A DNA stretch of 64,000 nucleotides from Thalassobacillus pellis (GTDB lineage Bacteria > Bacillota > Bacilli > Bacillales > Halobacillaceae). The notes under the pieces were generated by a model that was not told the origin of the DNA, searched no databases, and saw nothing but the letters and a program-made list of their open reading frames with translations. Within the stretch, counting starts at the first letter, position 1. Each line of letters begins with the position of its first letter. Where the stretch lies: positions 992,001 to 1,056,000 of the forward strand of contig NZ_JAFBDO010000001.1 in assembly GCF_016908295.1 (NCBI RefSeq), in the 5' to 3' direction. This document shows, piece after piece, positions 53,413 to 62,962 of the stretch. The position numbers and the translations under genes are program-made.

Positions 53413-55002
53413 ATGCCCCGCCCCCGCTTCAGATTAAGTACAGTCATTATGTTTTTTGTATGTGTGGTAGTTTTGCTTTCATTACTAATTACTGACCTGC
53501 TGATTACTGATACTACCAGTGAGAACATTGAACAACAATTAGAAGAAAAGGCTCAAATTGTTTCTCGTACTGTTGCAGAATCGAGCATAGTAAAGCAAGG
53601 TCTCGAAAATAAAAGAGCCGACCAGGATATCCAGGAATATGCGATGACAATCCAAAAAGCAGCCGATGTGATGTTTGTTGTGGTAATGGATATGAACGGT
53701 ATCCGCAAATCCCACCCAGAACCTGAGCGTATTGGGAATCACTTTGTGGGTGGCGATGAAAAAGCAGTACTTCAAGGTAAAGAATATACGTCCATTTCCA
53801 CCGGGACATTAGGAAAATCATTACGTGCGTTTACACCAATATATGATGATACGAACAACCAGATTGGGGCTGTTGCAGTCGGTATATCACTACAGGCGGT
53901 TGAAACCTCCATCAAACAAAGTCAAAAGCAGATTTTTATAGGATCTATTATTGGTATATTAGTCGGCATCATTGGAGCATTCTTTTTGGCTCGATACATT
54001 AAGAATAGCCTGTTTGGCCTTGAACCATTTGAAATTGGAAGGATTCATGAAGAACGAAACCAAATGCTCCAATCCGTTCACGAAGGCATTATTGCAATAG
54101 ATAAAGATGCCACCATCGTCTTGGTTAACAAATCTGCACAGACCATCTTAAAAAAAGCCGGTTTGATGAACAAGGAACCGACCGGGATGAATATTAATGA
54201 ATTTTTACCTGGCACGATGTTAAATCGCGTACTTGAAAAGAAAGAACAGGAGCTTGATAAAGAACAAACTATAAATGGCGTTTCTATTATCACCAATAGA
54301 GTTCCTCTTATTGTAAATGACCAAGTGATTGGTGCCATCGCGACCTTCCGTGATAAGACCGAAGTCAATCAATTGGCAGAACAGCTGACAGGTGTGCAAA
54401 TGTATGCTGATACATTGCGCTCTCAATCCCATGAGTTCATGAACCAGATGCATGTGCTGTTAGGTATGATTAAAATGAAAGAGTACGATAAGGTAACAAA
54501 TTTCATTACGAAACTGGTGGATCATCAGGTCCATGAGGTGCGGAATGTAACAAAATTTATCAAGGACCCTGCTTTTGCAGGCTTTATTATAGGAAAAATA
54601 AGTTACGCAAGAGAATCTAGTGTACATCTGGATTTAGTTTGTGAGACAGAAATTCCAGCTCCCAATGATCCTTCCCAAACCCATGAGTTGATAACTATCC
54701 TTGGCAATATTGTTGATAATGCCATCGAAAGTGTTGCTGACAGTACGAAAAAGGAAATTCATTTGCGTCTGTCCTATATTGATGGCCTGTTAACGATGGT
54801 AGTCGAAGATACTGGAACCGGTATCCTGACACAAAATCATGAAGATATATTTAAGAAAGGTGTTTCCACAAAAGAAGGAAGCCATCGGGGGTTTGGCTTA
54901 TTTCTCGCCAAAGCAAGTGTAGATAATATGGAGGGAACGATTGAAATCGACTCTTCCTCCGAAAAAGGAACGATTTTCACTATAATCATTCCATACGAAT
55001 AA
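53413..55002 (+). CDS. malK: Sensor histidine kinase of the CitA/DcuS/MalK family
   Basis: 529 aa. TM1 (about 12-32), an extracellular PDC sensor with RKSHPEPERIGNHFVGGDEK (carboxylate-binding residues), TM2 (about 174-194), and a cytoplasmic PAS domain (about 215-315). The DHp histidine is H340 in SQSHEFMNQMH; ATPase motifs are GNIVDNAIES, EDTGTGI and GFGLFLA. Such kinases sense C4-dicarboxylates or citrate. Twelve bp upstream of the response regulator and followed by a malate-type symporter, so malate is the likely signal. Confidence 0.9.
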   Translation: MPRPRFRLSTVIMFFVCVVVLLSLLITDLLITDTTSENIEQQLEEKAQIVSRTVAESSIVKQGLENKRADQDIQEYAMTIQKAADVMFVVVMDMNGIRKSHPEPERIGNHFVGGDEKAVLQGKEYTSISTGTLGKSLRAFTPIYDDTNNQIGAVAVGISLQAVETSIKQSQKQIFIGSIIGILVGIIGAFFLARYIKNSLFGLEPFEIGRIHEERNQMLQSVHEGIIAIDKDATIVLVNKSAQTILKKAGLMNKEPTGMNINEFLPGTMLNRVLEKKEQELDKEQTINGVSIITNRVPLIVNDQVIGAIATFRDKTEVNQLAEQLTGVQMYADTLRSQSHEFMNQMHVLLGMIKMKEYDKVTNFITKLVDHQVHEVRNVTKFIKDPAFAGFIIGKISYARESSVHLDLVCETEIPAPNDPSQTHELITILGNIVDNAIESVADSTKKEIHLRLSYIDGLLTMVVEDTGTGILTQNHEDIFKKGVSTKEGSHRGFGLFLAKASVDNMEGTIEIDSSSEKGTIFTIIIPYE

Positions 55003-55014
55003 GGAGGTGTTCCA

Positions 55015-55731
55015 TTGATCAAAATTTTAATCGTTGAGGATGACCCGATGGTAGCGTCTTTAAACCAACGGTATGCTGAAAAGATGGAAGGATTCACAAT
55101 CACAGGTATTGCGGCTAACACAGAAGAAGCACTCCAATACCTTGCTGAAACAAAAATCGATCTTATACTATTGGATGTTTATATGCCAGGTCAAAACGGG
55201 ATAGATTTTCTTAACATAGTACGGAAAGAAAACGAAGATGTCGATGTTATTCTGATAACAGCCGCATCGGACATACACCAGATTCAACAGACTCTGCGGC
55301 TCGGAGCTGTCGATTATCTCATTAAACCTTTTGAGTTTGATCGTTTCGAAAAGGCACTTTCCCAATACAGAGCCCATTATAAGAAATTAACTACGGCAGA
55401 AAACATAAGCCAAAAAGAGTTAGATACTATTCTGCATCATAAGAATCCTGCCAATAAACCAGAAAGCAATTGGAATGAGCTGCCAAAAGGGCTTACCAAA
55501 AACACCTTGAAAACGATTCACGATATTATTCTTACCATTAATAACGAAACTTTTTCCACGGAAGATATAGCGGAGGCCTCCAATATATCAAGGGTTTCTG
55601 TCAGGAAGTATTTGAAATTCCTGGCTGAAATCGATTATTTGGAAGAAGACCTCGTTTATGGCGTCGGACGACCAATCTATCAATACACCATAAACACGGC
55701 GAACGTAGATATGATCTCTCGTTTCTTTTAA
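55015..55731 (+). CDS. malR: Response regulator of the CitB/DcuR/MalR family
   Basis: 238 aa. Receiver domain with Asp54 (ILLDVYMPG), acid pair IVEDD and Lys in YLIKPFEF. The C-terminal HTH (FSTEDIAEASNISRVSVRKYLKFL) is the MalR type. TTG start behind AAGGAGGTG. Probably activates maeN. A terminator follows directly at its stop. Confidence 0.9.
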   Translation: MIKILIVEDDPMVASLNQRYAEKMEGFTITGIAANTEEALQYLAETKIDLILLDVYMPGQNGIDFLNIVRKENEDVDVILITAASDIHQIQQTLRLGAVDYLIKPFEFDRFEKALSQYRAHYKKLTTAENISQKELDTILHHKNPANKPESNWNELPKGLTKNTLKTIHDIILTINNETFSTEDIAEASNISRVSVRKYLKFLAEIDYLEEDLVYGVGRPIYQYTINTANVDMISRFF

Positions 55732-55757
55732 AGCAACCAATTTGGTTGCTTTTTTTA
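55729..55757 (+). terminator. Terminator directly after malR
   Basis: AGCAACCAA/TTGGTTGCT with T7, overlapping the stop codon. Separates malKR from maeN. Confidence 0.9.
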
Positions 55758-55828
55758 ATTACAATAATAAAAATACTTTCGTAACATGTGAAAGTTATGT
55801 GAATTTTCTTAAGATGAAGAATATCACT

Positions 55829-55842
55829 TGTAAGCGGTTTCT
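55829..55842 (+). promoter_or_regulatory. cre-like site upstream of maeN
   Basis: TGTAAGCGGTTTCT matches TGNAANCGNWNNCA except the last base. 28 bp before the ATG. Suggests CcpA repression of malate uptake. Confidence 0.55.
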
Positions 55843-55870
55843 GTGAAAATTTTTTTGAGGAGTGTAATTA

Positions 55871-57199
55871 ATGGGAGAAACGGCAAGACAAATGACTCAC
55901 GATCGTACAGAAAAAGATTCTGTTCAAGAAGCCAGTACTGTATCGAAGGGGATCCAAATATTTAGTATGCCGGTGCTTTGGTTCGGATTTTTTGCTGCTA
56001 TAACCATTATCAGCCTATATACCGGTAATTTACCCGGAGGTATGATTGGTAGTTTGTTATTAATGATAGTGTTTGGTGAGCTGCTTGGTTGGATTGGCGA
56101 CCACACCCCTATAGTTAAGACATTTCTTGGCGGCGGTGCAATAGTAGCCATTTTTGGAGCTGCATTCATGGTGTATGCAGGGCTCTTGCCCGATGCTTCA
56201 ATTACTACAATGACCCAGTTCATGAAAGACGGGGGTTTTCTGAATTTCTACATTGCTGCATTGATTACAGGTAGTATACTAGGTATGAATAAGAGAATTC
56301 TTATGAAGGTAGGTTTGCGTTACTTCGTGCCGATTATCGGAGCAGTTGTAGGGGCTATGGTAATTGCCGGCTTCTTAGGTTCCTTGGCCGGTTTTTCCCT
56401 GCGAGATGCAGTACTTGTGATTACGATGCCTATCATGGGCGGTGGCATGGGAGCTGGTGCCGTTCCTATGAGCCAGATTTATTCCGAAATGATGGGAAAT
56501 GATCCAAGCTATTATATTTCCATTTTAGTCCCGGCACTTGCGCTAGGAAACGTATTTGCTATTATCCTTGCAAGCATTTTAAATATGCTTGGGAATAAAA
56601 TTCCATCTCTGACAGGGAATGGTCAACTGGTAAGAGGTTTCAGTTACAAGGAAGAAAAGCAGACCTATGACATTCAAAAAATGGGGATAGGGCTGCTCGC
56701 TGCTATTACCTTCTTTGCCATCGGGGGATTACTTGGAGATTTCATTCCCCTTCACCCCTACGCATTGATGATTATTGTAGTAGCCATTGCAAAAATCGCT
56801 GATATCATACCAAAAAATGTCATTGATGGAGCAAGCCAGTGGTACAAATTCGTTGCCAATAACTGGACACTTGCCCTCCTGTTCGGAATCGGAATTGCTT
56901 ATACGGACTTGAATACCGTTCTGGAAGCGTTGACCCTTCCATATATTCTGACCGTTTTCGGTGTTGTTCTTGGTGCCATTCTCGGTGCAGGAATACTTGG
57001 AAAGCTTGTAGGTTTTTACCCTATTGAAGCAGCTATCACCGCCGGTCTGTGTATGGCGAATATGGGAGGTACAGGGGATGTGGCTGTACTTTCAGCTTCA
57101 AGAAGAATGGAATTGATGCCATTTGCGCAAATTTCCTCTCGCCTCGGCGGAGCGTTGATTTTATTGCTGGCAGGCTTGATTATACCTCTATTTAGCTAG
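55871..57199 (+). CDS. maeN: 2-hydroxycarboxylate transporter, Na+/malate symporter-like
   Basis: 442 aa with about 11 membrane segments. The 2HCT re-entrant loop motifs are visible: MGGGMGAGAVPMSQIY and CMANMGGTGDVAVLSASRRMELMPFAQI. Transporters of this family carry malate or citrate with Na+. Adjacent malKR favours malate. ATG behind GAGGAG. Confidence 0.9.
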   Translation: MGETARQMTHDRTEKDSVQEASTVSKGIQIFSMPVLWFGFFAAITIISLYTGNLPGGMIGSLLLMIVFGELLGWIGDHTPIVKTFLGGGAIVAIFGAAFMVYAGLLPDASITTMTQFMKDGGFLNFYIAALITGSILGMNKRILMKVGLRYFVPIIGAVVGAMVIAGFLGSLAGFSLRDAVLVITMPIMGGGMGAGAVPMSQIYSEMMGNDPSYYISILVPALALGNVFAIILASILNMLGNKIPSLTGNGQLVRGFSYKEEKQTYDIQKMGIGLLAAITFFAIGGLLGDFIPLHPYALMIIVVAIAKIADIIPKNVIDGASQWYKFVANNWTLALLFGIGIAYTDLNTVLEALTLPYILTVFGVVLGAILGAGILGKLVGFYPIEAAITAGLCMANMGGTGDVAVLSASRRMELMPFAQISSRLGGALILLLAGLIIPLFS

Positions 57200-57270
57200 C
57201 ATTAGGCAAATTAGTATACGATTAAGCAAATTTGATGTTTAATTAATGGAAGTACTCTTGATAACGGAGT

Positions 57271-57300
57271 GGCTGTCTTTGGAAATCTTCAAGGACAGCT
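57271..57300 (+). terminator. Possible terminator of maeN
   Basis: GGCTGTC-TTTG pairs imperfectly with CAAGGACAGC; a T-rich stretch follows. Confidence 0.5.
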
Positions 57301-57330
57301 ATTTCTATTTATAAAAACGTGGTGAAATAT

Positions 57331-58245
57331 ATGGAAGTTATTTTAATAGTACTACCGGCATTTATCATCTTTGGGATTGGATATATTGGACAAAAGAAAA
57401 TTGGCTTTGATAGAAATTCCATTTCTACTGCTGCCTTGTATTTAATGTACCCTTTCCTTGCATTCGAGACATTTTATACAAACCCTGTAACGATTGACTA
57501 CTTTTACATCCTTATCTTCTGTTTATTATTGATGGTCATATTGATCACTTTGGTAAACGTCATAGCTAAACTCCAAAGCCAGTCAAAATCCAAGTCGTCG
57601 GCACTGATGCTGGCCAGTGTGTTTATGAATAGCGGAAACTATGGTGTACCGATTATTTTATTCGCCTATGGAGAAGCAGGAGCAGATTTTGCCATCATCA
57701 TGATGGTCATCCAATCATTATTGATGAATACAGTGGGGCTCTACTATGCGGCAAAAGGAAGCAGCACGGCTGATTATAGTGTGAAAGATTCGCTTATTAA
57801 AATCGGAAAAATGCCGATCAACTATGCAGTAATACTTGGATTGTCCACGCAATTTATTGATATAAAGCTACCTGAATTTCTTATGCAGGCAGTAAATATG
57901 GTCGCAGATGCTACCATACCCACTATCATGCTGGTACTGGGTATGCAGCTGGCGACACTGACCAGGAGTGTCGTCAACTGGAAAGAGGTGTCCACTATCT
58001 TTTCTATTCGTTTGGTTGTTTCACCAATATTAGCTTTTCTGCTGACCATGATGCTGGATTTGAATGCCATGTTATCGAGTATTCTAATTGTCCTTGCTGC
58101 TATGCCGACAGCAGCCAATACCACCATGTACTCCCTACAATTTGATACAGAACCGCAACTCGTATCCTATAGTACATTCGTGACAACGCTCGCAAGTCTA
58201 GTTACCGTCCCTATTATGCTTTGGATTGTCGGTGCAGTCTCCTGA
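57331..58245 (+). CDS. AEC family transporter
   Basis: About 304 aa with ten membrane segments. LPAFIIFGIGYIGQKK at the start, NSGNYGVPIILFAYGEAG and MLVLGMQLATLTR are characteristic of the auxin-efflux-carrier/malonate transporter family. Members carry malate, malonate or related acids, fitting the malate locus. The ATG at 57331 follows GGTG; GTG codons at 57319 and 57322 are also in frame. Confidence 0.85.
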   Translation: MEVILIVLPAFIIFGIGYIGQKKIGFDRNSISTAALYLMYPFLAFETFYTNPVTIDYFYILIFCLLLMVILITLVNVIAKLQSQSKSKSSALMLASVFMNSGNYGVPIILFAYGEAGADFAIIMMVIQSLLMNTVGLYYAAKGSSTADYSVKDSLIKIGKMPINYAVILGLSTQFIDIKLPEFLMQAVNMVADATIPTIMLVLGMQLATLTRSVVNWKEVSTIFSIRLVVSPILAFLLTMMLDLNAMLSSILIVLAAMPTAANTTMYSLQFDTEPQLVSYSTFVTTLASLVTVPIMLWIVGAVS

Positions 58246-58251
58246 TCCTTT

Positions 58252-58287
58252 CCCCGGAAACAGCAACCCTGTTGTTCCGGGGTTTTT
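58252..58287 (+). terminator. Terminator of the AEC transporter gene
   Basis: CCCCGGAA/TTCCGGGG with a T5 run, 7 bp after the stop codon. Confidence 0.85.
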
Positions 58288-58339
58288 AGGTTTACCTGTT
58301 ATATGTCTCTTATAATGCCGGATTGTCTGTTTTCTTCAT

Positions 58340-58636
58340 TTGAAGAACAGCCTTCAGCAAGTCGCGGTGCTGACCCTGTTTGTCCCCATCCTACAGCCGA
58401 AAATGAACCACTTTTCAGAAATTGTTCAAACGATTGTTCAATCAGGATCGTCCTCTCATGAAAAAGTCAAGACACTTCTGTATGAAGGCTACCAAAGTGA
58501 CTTTTTCTCATTTGTAATCGCTGTTTTTCCGGATATGGGTGCAGTATTTACAGAAGATCACAATGAAAAGCTAAAGGGCATCCAGCAAAGGACAACTGAT
58601 TACAATACCCAAGCACCTTCTACTTTTGCTTCCTAA
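58340..58636 (+). CDS. Doubtful ORF, hypothetical protein of 77-98 aa
   Basis: Open frame with TTG start at 58340 or ATG at 58403; neither has a clear ribosome site. The last 77 residues (MNHFSEIVQTIVQSG, FFSFVIAVFPDMGAVFTEDH) have protein-like composition, but no family was recognised. The codons before the ATG look non-coding. It may be the remnant of a decayed gene; a degraded hairpin follows its stop. The rest of the gap 58246-58809 holds only the terminators. Confidence 0.3.
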   Translation: MKNSLQQVAVLTLFVPILQPKMNHFSEIVQTIVQSGSSSHEKVKTLLYEGYQSDFFSFVIAVFPDMGAVFTEDHNEKLKGIQQRTTDYNTQAPSTFAS

Positions 58637-58639
58637 AAA

Positions 58640-58676
58640 CACCCCTGGGGTGCCTAATATTTGGAAATCCTGCTCC
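58640..58676 (+). terminator. Degraded CCCCGGGA-family hairpin
   Basis: CACCCCTGGGGTG is a short palindrome followed by CCTAATATTTGGAAATCC, reminiscent of the family core. The arms no longer pair over their full length. Confidence 0.4.
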
Positions 58677-58809
58677 AGTACAAAGCCGTCCACTAGTTCT
58701 ATTTCGTCCAAAACAGTCAGTAATTGAAAAGAAGTTTATTCTTACAGGTTTTGTTGCATAGAAAGAAGAATAGAATATATGGGAGACGTATTTTAAGGAG
58801 GCGGATGAA

Positions 58810-59391
58810 GTGGAAAAAATGGCAGTGTTCTGTGGTTCCAGGAGTGGAGCATCTGAAGTTTATGAACAAGGCGCTGCATTACTTGGAAAAGAAATGGCAA
58901 AAAGAAATATAACGCTTGTCTACGGAGGATCCAGCATAGGCATCATGGGAGCAATTGCAAGTACAGTTATGGAGAATGGAGGACAAGCCATTGGTGTAAT
59001 GCCAGACTTTTTGGATAAGAAAGAACGGACGAATCAAAACTTAACCGAGTTAATCGTTGTAGAATCCATGCATGACAGAAAAGCCAAAATGGCCGAACTT
59101 GCAGATGGATTTCTTGTTTTACCAGGCGGGGCCGGAACACTGGAAGAATTCTTTGAAATTTTCACCTGGGCACAGTTAGGATTACATGAAAAACCCTTTG
59201 GACTCTTCAACATAAACAACTACTATACCCCTCTTATCGAATTATTCAACCATATGGCAAAAGAAAAATTTCTAGACGAAAAACATCGTTCCATGGCAAT
59301 TGTCGATAATGACCCTGCTCAATTACTGGACAGACTTGGTGGATTTGAACCGCCTAAAATAAATACCACTATATCTGAGGAGCAGACGTAA
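58810..59391 (+). CDS. yvdD: LOG-family phosphoribohydrolase (TIGR00730)
   Basis: 193 aa. Rossmann-like fold with AVFCGSRSGAS, LVYGGSSIGIMGAIA and the PGGAGTLEEFFE motif that defines Lonely-Guy enzymes. They release adenine-type bases from nucleoside 5'-monophosphates. Catalytic Arg/Glu are present (DRKAKM, PGGAGTLEE). GTG start behind AGGAGG. Confidence 0.9.
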   Translation: MEKMAVFCGSRSGASEVYEQGAALLGKEMAKRNITLVYGGSSIGIMGAIASTVMENGGQAIGVMPDFLDKKERTNQNLTELIVVESMHDRKAKMAELADGFLVLPGGAGTLEEFFEIFTWAQLGLHEKPFGLFNINNYYTPLIELFNHMAKEKFLDEKHRSMAIVDNDPAQLLDRLGGFEPPKINTTISEEQT

Positions 59392-59607
59392 GAAAAAATG
59401 TGTTGGAACAAAAACTTACCCAAATAAAATACGATCGATATATACCATTTAAATTTTGTGTTCAGAAATCAACGTTTTAGCGGCTCTGTCCACATCCTTT
59501 GCTTTTTTCGGTGGGGACACCTCTGCTTCCTCCAAAAGGTAACTGTCTTTCCCCCAGAAATCTATATGATATCATTAGTTTAGACTTTTGGAGAAAGGAT
59601 TGTTCTC

Positions 59608-60006
59608 ATGAAGAAAAAAGTTAAAGTTGTTGCTGCCATCATCGAAAACAATAAGGATGAAATTCTATGTGCTCTCCGCTCACCGGAAATGCCCATTCCT
59701 AATATGTGGGAGTTTCCAGGTGGAAAGGTTGAAGAAGGCGAGGATCTGCAAACGGCAATAGAGCGTGAAATACAGGAAGAGCTTTCTTGCGTAATCAAAG
59801 CACAAGAAGTTTTTAATGATAATATTCATGAATACGACTCTTTCATTATTCATTTAATTGCTTTAAAAGCAAACCTTATAGACGGGGAGCCAACTGCGAG
59901 TGAACATTCTGAACTTGTATGGCTTAAACGTGATAATTTAAAAACACTAAATTGGGCACCAGCAGATATTCCTGCTGTTGAACAACTAATGGAAGAAAAG
60001 GTGTAG
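59608..60006 (+). CDS. NUDIX hydrolase, MutT-like
   Basis: 132 aa. The full Nudix box GGKVEEGEDLQTAIEREIQE continuing EL is present, and WEFPGGK precedes it. Similar to (deoxy)nucleoside triphosphate pyrophosphohydrolases that clean oxidised NTPs. Convergent with the PLD-helicase gene, only 15 bp apart, so the two form a fixed-looking pair. Confidence 0.9.
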   Translation: MKKKVKVVAAIIENNKDEILCALRSPEMPIPNMWEFPGGKVEEGEDLQTAIEREIQEELSCVIKAQEVFNDNIHEYDSFIIHLIALKANLIDGEPTASEHSELVWLKRDNLKTLNWAPADIPAVEQLMEEKV

Positions 60007-60021
60007 ATGGCTTTTGTCCAA

Positions 60022-62835
60022 CTACACCTTTTCAGTGAGTTCAACATATAGCTGTTCTGGTACTCGCTGCTCTAATTCCAGTTGCGCCTCAATGGGTTTA
60101 TTGCCTGAATATGAAATTGTATTTCCTTTCCCGATATAAATAAATGGCTCCCGAATTCCTCTCTCGATTTCTTTGTATTTACGGACAAACAGATGAAGGT
60201 TAATACGATTTTCCTCATTTTTGATAATATTTTGTCCGATCGGAGAAGCTTGAGAGGTCTGATTCGGCGTTTCCCACTGAAATTGAATAGGAGTAATAAA
60301 CTGGTCATTGTAGTTTACACTCTCATCTATGTCCGCATCTTTGTGTAAGTCAACAAATAAAAAGTAATTCCTGTCATTCTTTAAAAGTCCTGAGCCACGA
60401 AACGAAGAATGGCTTTTTCTATAATTGGACAGTAAAGCAACCTCGGCCATTGTATATTGTTCATATAATTTAAAATGTGGTCTCCCATAGTTAGCAGCTC
60501 CAAACTCCCTTTCATAACGAAACAACCCATATTCAATAACATCAAAGAAATAATCATAATAATCCGGGTTGGACAAGATTGCTTTAAGGACAGAATTTCT
60601 TCGTAACACCTCTCCATCCCAATGGAAGAGTTTTGGGACGTCGTTTTTTTCACGAGTATCAAAATAGTCCTGATTCAAAAACTCCATCGAGTGGCGTATA
60701 TTTTCTTCTGCTACTCCCTCCACCCATTTCAATATCTCCCTTTTTGCTTTCTTTAGGGTTATCGAATCGTGATCAAGTAAGTAATGTATAATGACAAAAT
60801 CAAACGGACGTTTGATTGGAAGCATTTTGGACAGCCACTTTAAAGATTTTTCAAATAAATCATCTGCCAACAAAAGCTTTAACTCATTATCTTTTTCAGC
60901 TTTAGCTATAAAATTCACATACGTATTTTCTTTTCTAATAAACTTGACCGGATCAGGTGCTCCGTCATATTTATAATAGTCCATAAGCCAGAAGGGAACC
61001 TTCCCTTGTCTGATTTTTTTAAACTCAAAGTATTGTTCTTTCAGGTATTTGCTTGACATGAATTTTTCTTGATCTATTTGCTCTAGTATCCGTTCGGCTG
61101 ATATCTTATCCATTTGAATATGGGTAGCACCTGGCAAATGAGCAAAACCAGTCGATATAGCTACTTTGAGGCTTTCTTTATCATAATAACGCTCTCCATT
61201 TAAGGCGACGGCTATTAGAAATGCTTTCGTATGATTTCCAATAAAATCGAGTACAGTCAAAAAGTGCTTGTCAGGATATTTGCGCAGACCCCTCCCCAGT
61301 TGCTGGATAAAAACAATCGGTGAGTTAGTGGGTCTCAGCATCAGTACCGTATTCACAGAAGGAATATCCACCCCTTCATTAAAAATATCCACAGTAAATA
61401 TAAATTGCAGGGGGTTAGTCTCATTCTCCAGTTCTTTAATACACTGCCGCCTTACTTCTGAAGAATCGTCACCTGAAAGAAAAGCACTTGGATAGCCTTT
61501 TTGATTAAATTGTTCAGCCATAAAACGTGCATGCTCGAGAGTGGCACAAAAGCCAAGCCCTTTGCGCTTTTTGCCATCATGTCCATAGAATTCCATTTTA
61601 TCAATAATAAAGTCTACTCGCTCATTAATTTGGAGACGCCTGGCAATCTCCTGTACATCATCAATGGAAAGATTACTTAAATCTATTTCATCAATATCTG
61701 TAATTCCAAAGTAATGAAACGGGACGACAATGCCATCGTCTAGGGCATCGTGGAGACGCACCTCGAGTGCAACATTTTGATCAAACAAATCAAAGATCGA
61801 GTGTCCGTCTCCCCGCTCTGGCGTGGCCGTCATTCCTAACATAAAAACGGGGTCGAAATAGTCGATTACCCTTAGATATGAATCAGCGGTAACGTGGTGT
61901 GCCTCATCATAGATGATATAATCAAACTCATGAGGATTAAACCTATGATAATGATTCGATAGAGTGCGAATATTCGCAAAGATATAGTCTGCGTTACTAT
62001 CTTTTTGAGTCCCAGTCAAAAGTCCAAAAGAAATATCAAACCCATGCATCAGCTTTTCAAATGTTTCCTTTGCTTTTTGGAGGATTTCTTCACGATGTAC
62101 CACAAACAATAACCGTTTAGGCCTAAAATGTCGCACATCAAAAGCTGACATGTAGGTTTTTCCCGTACCTGTTGCAGCTATTACAAGTGCTTTTTTCTCG
62201 CCTATTCCTCTTAACCTATTTAAATTATCCATCGCCCTTCTCTGCATAGAATTAGGAGTTATGTATGCAGCTTTTTCATAAATAAGGCTTTCTTTATTGG
62301 TCATTCGCTGCAAATTAAGGAAATATTCCTTATAATCGTGCAAAAATTCCTCTGTTACTTCATTGCTGCGTTTCCATAAAGCCTGAAACTCACTAATTAC
62401 CTGTTTCATAAAGGCAGTATCCTGTTTGGAAATAATTTCAACATTCCACTCGACGTTACTTTTCAATGCCGATTGCGTGACATTAGACGAACCAATGAAC
62501 ACTTTATAATAGCTCCCATATTCGAAAATATATGCTTTCGTATGAAATCCGATAGTCTGGTCCGTAACAAAAACTTTTAAATCCACATTCTTGAATCCCC
62601 TTACCTTTTCTAATGCTTTTGGATCGGTGAAATTTAAGTAAGTTGAAGTTATAATTTGCCCGGATACTCCGCGTTTTTCTGTTGCTTTTAATGCCTCTAG
62701 AAGAAGCTGTATTCCACTAAAGTTCATGAATGCTACACTAAAATAGAAACGATCACATGTTTCTAATGATGATGTCAGCTCTTTTAATAGATTAGTTGAA
62801 TTAGAGTTTAATATAAGCTTTTGTTCTCTTTCCAT
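60022..62835 (-). CDS. PLD nuclease-SF2 helicase-DUF3427 fusion protein
   Basis: 937 aa. N-terminal phospholipase D-like domain (about 1-170) with HTK at 98-100 and GSSNVTQ at 115-121. SF2 helicase (about 190-560) follows with Walker A AATGTGKT (220-227), DEAH (310-313), GMTATPERGDG and motif VI QQLGRGLRKYP. The C-terminal part (about 600-937), with SSFRGSGLLKNDRNYFLFVDLH and FIYIGKGN, fits DUF3427. This architecture occurs sporadically in bacteria and is often thought to act in DNA repair or phage defence. ATG behind GGGGAG. Convergent with the NUDIX gene. Confidence 0.87.
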   Translation of the reverse strand: MEREQKLILNSNSTNLLKELTSSLETCDRFYFSVAFMNFSGIQLLLEALKATEKRGVSGQIITSTYLNFTDPKALEKVRGFKNVDLKVFVTDQTIGFHTKAYIFEYGSYYKVFIGSSNVTQSALKSNVEWNVEIISKQDTAFMKQVISEFQALWKRSNEVTEEFLHDYKEYFLNLQRMTNKESLIYEKAAYITPNSMQRRAMDNLNRLRGIGEKKALVIAATGTGKTYMSAFDVRHFRPKRLLFVVHREEILQKAKETFEKLMHGFDISFGLLTGTQKDSNADYIFANIRTLSNHYHRFNPHEFDYIIYDEAHHVTADSYLRVIDYFDPVFMLGMTATPERGDGHSIFDLFDQNVALEVRLHDALDDGIVVPFHYFGITDIDEIDLSNLSIDDVQEIARRLQINERVDFIIDKMEFYGHDGKKRKGLGFCATLEHARFMAEQFNQKGYPSAFLSGDDSSEVRRQCIKELENETNPLQFIFTVDIFNEGVDIPSVNTVLMLRPTNSPIVFIQQLGRGLRKYPDKHFLTVLDFIGNHTKAFLIAVALNGERYYDKESLKVAISTGFAHLPGATHIQMDKISAERILEQIDQEKFMSSKYLKEQYFEFKKIRQGKVPFWLMDYYKYDGAPDPVKFIRKENTYVNFIAKAEKDNELKLLLADDLFEKSLKWLSKMLPIKRPFDFVIIHYLLDHDSITLKKAKREILKWVEGVAEENIRHSMEFLNQDYFDTREKNDVPKLFHWDGEVLRRNSVLKAILSNPDYYDYFFDVIEYGLFRYEREFGAANYGRPHFKLYEQYTMAEVALLSNYRKSHSSFRGSGLLKNDRNYFLFVDLHKDADIDESVNYNDQFITPIQFQWETPNQTSQASPIGQNIIKNEENRINLHLFVRKYKEIERGIREPFIYIGKGNTISYSGNKPIEAQLELEQRVPEQLYVELTEKV

Positions 62836-62919
62836 TTATACTCCCCTAACCATGTCTTTCCTCCTATTGTAACATTTTACACACACTCTCCATGATCTCC
62901 CTATATGAATTTTAAAAAA

Positions 62920-62946
62920 CCAGACCTGAATATAACCCAGGTCTGG
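62920..62946 (-). terminator. Terminator of the M14 carboxypeptidase gene
   Basis: Arms CCAGACCTG/CAGGTCTGG, loop of 9, T6 on the minus strand. Confidence 0.9.
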
Positions 62947-62962
62947 CTTTCTATAGATTTTC

